From Variovorax sp. KK3 (GTDB taxonomy: Bacteria; Pseudomonadota; Gammaproteobacteria; Burkholderiales; Burkholderiaceae_C), in contig NZ_LYVO01000019.1 in NCBI RefSeq assembly GCF_001984055.1, forward strand, positions 1 to 64,000: DNA of 64,000 nucleotides. The letters run 5' to 3'. Made by a program: the position numbers and the translations under genes. The number at the start of each line of letters is the position of its first letter. Position 1 is the first letter of the stretch. Of this stretch, positions 60,896 through 64,000 are shown in pieces. The notes beneath the pieces were generated by a model. The model ran no database searches, had not been told where the DNA came from, and saw nothing but the letters and a program-made list of their open reading frames with translations.

Positions 60896-63800
60896 CTACG
60901 CCAGCGCCCGCAGTTCCCGCAACGCCACGGCGAGCATGGCCGCATCGGGCGCCGCCACCGCGCGCAGTTCGCCCATCAGCTGCGCGGCGCGTTCGAGCGT
61001 GCGGCCATTGCTGGCCTGCCAGGCATCGACCAGCGCATCGGGCGATTCCGATTCGGCCGCGGGATCGGACTCGGCGCCACCCGCCAGCACCGCGCCGGTG
61101 ATGGCGCGCTGCAAGCCCGACAGGTCGTCCTGCATCGCGCCCTTCGCCAGCGCCTGCCAGTGCTGGTCGCCCGGCAGGGCCGAGATGCGGTCGCGCAGCC
61201 AGGGCATGCCGAGCTTGTTGGCCAGGTCGAAGTAGATCGCCGCGACCAGTTGCACGGGCCAGCGCGCGCTGCCGGCGATCTCGGCGATGTCGAGCGTGGC
61301 GTAGAGCGTTCCGAAATTGAGCACCCGTTCGGCCAGCTCGCGCGGCACGCCCTTCGCGGTGTACTGCTCCACCGCGGCTTCGACGCGCGCACGCTCGTCG
61401 GCGTCGAGCAGCTGCGGCAGCCGCGCCGACAGGGTTTCGACGTTCGACTTGAAGTGCTCGATGGTCGACGCCATGTCCTCGGCCAGACGCCGAGAGCGCA
61501 GGAACCACGTGGTGCCGCGCTCCAGCTGGCGACTGGTGTCGATGAGCATGCGCGACTGCACCTCGTCGTCGACGCGGTTGTCCAACGCCTCGATGGCCAG
61601 CCACAGCGGCACCATGCCGAAGATCTCGCGCGACAGCAGGTAGGCACGCACCACCTCGAAGGCACGCGCGCCGGTGGTCTCGACCAGCCGGTGCACGAAG
61701 GTGCTGCCGACGCGGTTGACGGTGCTGTTGGTGACGTGCGTCGCGATGATCTCGCGCTTGAGCGGATGGCGCGGCATCCAGCCCGCGAACTTCTCGCGCA
61801 TCAATGCCGGGAAGTAGCGCTCCAGCGCGGTCGCGACCCAGGGGTCGTCGGGCAGCGGCGATTCCAGCAGCTCGTCGTAGAGCCAGATCTTGCTGTACGC
61901 CAGCACCACCGCGCGCTCGGGGCTCGACAGGCCCTGGCCCTGGGCGCGGCGCTCGGCCAGCTCCTCGTCGGTCGGCAGGTATTCGATCGCGCGGTTGAGC
62001 CGCCCGGCCTTCTCGAGGAACTGCATGAAGCGCGTCTGCGCATCGAGCAGCTGCGGCGCCATGCGGCTCGTGACCGACAACACCTGCGTCTGGAAGACGT
62101 TGTCGCGCAGCACCAGCGCTGCGACGTCGTCGGTCATCTCGGGCAGGATCGCGTTGCGCTGCTTCTCGGTGAGCTCGCCCTCGGTGATCGGCAGGCCCAG
62201 CAGGATCTTGATGTTGACCTCGTGGTCGGACGTATCGACCCCCGCCGAGTTGTCGATCGCGTCGGTGTTGATGCGCCCGCCCGCACGCGCGAACTCGATG
62301 CGCCCGAGCTGCGTGGCGCCCAGGTTGCCGCCTTCGGCAAAGACTTTGCAACGCAGCTCGCGGCCGTTGACGCGCAGCGCATCGTTGGCGCGGTCGCCCA
62401 CCTGGGCATGGGTTTCGCTGGTCGCCTTGACGTAGGTGCCGATGCCACCGTTGTAGATCAAAGCGACCGGCGCCTTGAGGATCGCGTTGACCAGCTCGGT
62501 GGGCGTGAGCGAATCGGCTTGGATGTCGAGCACCTGCTTGACCTGCGGTGTCAGCGCGATCGACTTGGCGCTGCGCGCGTGGACCCCGCCGCCTTCGGAA
62601 ATCAGCGAGGCATCGTAGTCGGCCCACGACGAGCGCGGCAGCTTGAACATGCGCTCGCGTTCGGCGAAGCTCTTCGCGGCATCCGGCGTCGGGTCGAGGA
62701 AGATGTGTCGATGGTCGAAAGCCGCCACCAGCAGGATGTGCCTCGACAGCAGCATGCCGTTGCCGAACACGTCACCCGACATGTCGCCCACGCCCGCCAC
62801 CGTGAACTCGGTGCTCTGGGTGTCGATGCCCATCTCGCGGAAATGCCGCTTCACCGATTCCCACGCGCCGCGCGCGGTGATGCCCATGGCCTTGTGGTCG
62901 TAGCCCACCGAACCGCCCGAGGCGAAGGCGTCGCCGAGCCAGAAGCCGTATTCCTTGCTGATGCCGTTGGCGTAGTCGCTGAAGGTCGCGGTGCCCTTGT
63001 CGGCGGCCACTACCAGGTAGGGGTCGTCCGGGTCGTGGCGGCGCACCTGCGCCGGCGGCACCACCCTGGTACCGGCCAGGTTGTCGGTGATGTCGAGCAG
63101 GCCGCGCAGATAGTCCTGGTAGCAGGCCACGCCCTCGCGCATGTAGGCGTCGCGGTCGCTCGGCGAAGGCGCACGCTTGAGCACGAAGCCGCCTTTCGAA
63201 CCCACCGGCACGATCACGATGTTCTTGACCATCTGGGCCTTCACCAGGCCCAGCACTTCGGTGCGGAAATCTTCCGGCCGGTCGGACCAGCGCAGGCCGC
63301 CGCGCGCCACCCGGCCACCGCGCAGGTGCACGCCCTCGAAGCGCGTCGAGTAGACGAAGATCTCGAAGAGCGGCTTGGGCGCCGGCAGGTCCGGCACCTT
63401 GGCCGCGTCGAACTTGAAGGACACGAAGCTGCGCCGCCGCCCATCGGCATCGCGGCGCCAGAAGTTGGTGCGCAGCGTGGCCTGCATCAACGCCAGGTAC
63501 TGCCGCAGCACGCGGTCTTCGGAGAGGTTCGACACCGCATCGAGCGCCGTCTCGATCTCGCGTACCTTCTGCGCTTCGCGCTCGGCCGCGTCGCCGGCCA
63601 CCTCCGGATCGAAGCGCACCTTGAAGAGCTCCACCAGCGCGCGCGCGATGCCGGCATGCGTGGCCAGCGTGCTCTCGATGAACGATTGCGACAGCGAGAA
63701 GCCGATCTGCCGCATGTACTTGGCGTAGGCCCGCAGCACCACGATGTCGTGGGCCGGCAGGCGCGCCGCGAGCACCAGCCGGTTGAAGTCGTCGTTCTCG

Positions 63801-64000
63801 ACCTCCCCGCCCAGCACGGCGGCGAAGGCCTCTTCGAACACCGGGCGCAAGGCGTCGACCTCGATGTCGGCGTCACCGGTGGCGCTCTGCAGGCCGAAGT
63901 CGTGGATCCAGACCGGTGCCTCGCCAGGCGGCGACAGGCGGTGCGGATGCTCGTCGAGCACCTTCATGCCCAGGTGCTCCAGCATCGGCAGGCTGGACGA
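60896..64000 (-). CDS. NAD-dependent glutamate dehydrogenase (large, about 180 kDa type), 3' part
   Basis: The frame is open to the right edge, leaving about 1034 C-terminal residues; the family has about 1600. The catalytic region shows SDRPEDFRTEVLGL, the substrate lysine segment PVGSKGGFVLKR, and the NAD-binding GVGDMSGDVFGNGML. The C-terminal helical regulatory part follows. It oxidatively deaminates glutamate to 2-oxoglutarate, the expected entry of amino-acid nitrogen and carbon into central metabolism. No start codon is in the window. Confidence 0.95.
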   Translation of the reverse strand, partial: SSSLPMLEHLGMKVLDEHPHRLSPPGEAPVWIHDFGLQSATGDADIEVDALRPVFEEAFAAVLGGEVENDDFNRLVLAARLPAHDIVVLRAYAKYMRQIGFSLSQSFIESTLATHAGIARALVELFKVRFDPEVAGDAAEREAQKVREIETALDAVSNLSEDRVLRQYLALMQATLRTNFWRRDADGRRRSFVSFKFDAAKVPDLPAPKPLFEIFVYSTRFEGVHLRGGRVARGGLRWSDRPEDFRTEVLGLVKAQMVKNIVIVPVGSKGGFVLKRAPSPSDRDAYMREGVACYQDYLRGLLDITDNLAGTRVVPPAQVRRHDPDDPYLVVAADKGTATFSDYANGISKEYGFWLGDAFASGGSVGYDHKAMGITARGAWESVKRHFREMGIDTQSTEFTVAGVGDMSGDVFGNGMLLSRHILLVAAFDHRHIFLDPTPDAAKSFAERERMFKLPRSSWADYDASLISEGGGVHARSAKSIALTPQVKQVLDIQADSLTPTELVNAILKAPVALIYNGGIGTYVKATSETHAQVGDRANDALRVNGRELRCKVFAEGGNLGATQLGRIEFARAGGRINTDAIDNSAGVDTSDHEVNIKILLGLPITEGELTEKQRNAILPEMTDDVAALVLRDNVFQTQVLSVTSRMAPQLLDAQTRFMQFLEKAGRLNRAIEYLPTDEELAERRAQGQGLSSPERAVVLAYSKIWLYDELLESPLPDDPWVATALERYFPALMREKFAGWMPRHPLKREIIATHVTNSTVNRVGSTFVHRLVETTGARAFEVVRAYLLSREIFGMVPLWLAIEALDNRVDDEVQSRMLIDTSRQLERGTTWFLRSRRLAEDMASTIEHFKSNVETLSARLPQLLDADERARVEAAVEQYTAKGVPRELAERVLNFGTLYATLDIAEIAGSARWPVQLVAAIYFDLANKLGMPWLRDRISALPGDQHWQALAKGAMQDDLSGLQRAITGAVLAGGAESDPAAESESPDALVDAWQASNGRTLERAAQLMGELRAVAAPDAAMLAVALRELRALA

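Noticed and set aside
1..64000. tRNA genes, CRISPR arrays, insertion sequences, prophage
   Set aside because: No cloverleaf-like sequence, regular spaced repeats, transposase or integrase was seen in the gene-free stretches; all are short.

Overview
The window is about 64 kb of high-GC, gene-dense bacterial chromosome. Gene content (Bug-type solute-binding protein, TctA/TctB, a complete urtABCDE operon whose UrtB has a long N-terminal extension, PHB depolymerase, a very large NAD-glutamate dehydrogenase) and a three-hairpin intergenic repeat near 55.2 kb that I recall from Comamonadaceae genomes suggest a Burkholderiales bacterium of the Comamonadaceae, Variovorax-like. That assignment is inference. 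I saw no rRNA, tRNA, CRISPR array, phage genes or insertion sequence.

Layout. 0-6 kb (minus strand): an AI-2E-type permease fused to a GAF domain, a universal stress protein, a TerC-like membrane protein and a TctE/TctD-like two-component pair. 6-10 kb: a tightly overlapping cassette (acyl-CoA dehydrogenase-like protein, PIG-L deacetylase, NodS-like methyltransferase, small membrane protein) and an SDR. 10-12.6 kb: a secreted repeat protein and an OsmC protein. 12.7-17.8 kb: a Rieske oxygenase with TctB/TctA, divergent from an NMT1/THI5-type binding protein and a deaminase; the two sides share a mirror-image promoter region. 18-19 kb: an orphan ureD and a 25-residue membrane peptide gene.

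19.2-30.5 kb is a coherent catabolic island: MFS transporter, GntR regulator, hydantoinase, amino-acid-type ABC transporter, DapA-like lyase and, divergently, a single-chain three-module (HcnA-HcnB-HcnC-like) dehydrogenase, an M20 amidohydrolase and the ABC ATPase. A GTATAC-repeat operator sits in the divergent promoter. 30.6-36.6 kb: a DedA-rhodanese fusion and a second Rieske system (oxygenase, Bug protein, SDR, reductase) with a divergent IclR regulator.

36.6-42.3 kb is the urea transporter operon urtABCDE. 42.5-44.1 kb is a hipBA toxin-antitoxin pair with a clear operator palindrome. 44-50 kb: a frameshifted lipase, PHB depolymerase, PPK2, a Pit phosphate transporter and a CorA-like transporter. 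50-55 kb: housekeeping genes (RNase AM-type phosphatase, EamA exporter, Sua5/YciO, M50 protease, trpS) ending in a LuxR-type response regulator overlapping trpS. 55-64 kb: two further two-component systems, a PhoD-like phosphatase and the 3' part of NAD-glutamate dehydrogenase, which runs off the right edge.

Taken together, the window joins uptake systems (TTT, ABC, MFS, Urt, Pit) to ring-oxidising and amide-hydrolysing catabolism under local GntR and IclR control. The strongest candidate for an undescribed system is the 20.6-30.5 kb hydantoinase/three-module dehydrogenase island; the mirror-symmetric divergent promoter at 15.9-16.15 kb and the deacetylase/methyltransferase cassette at 6.5-9.1 kb come next.
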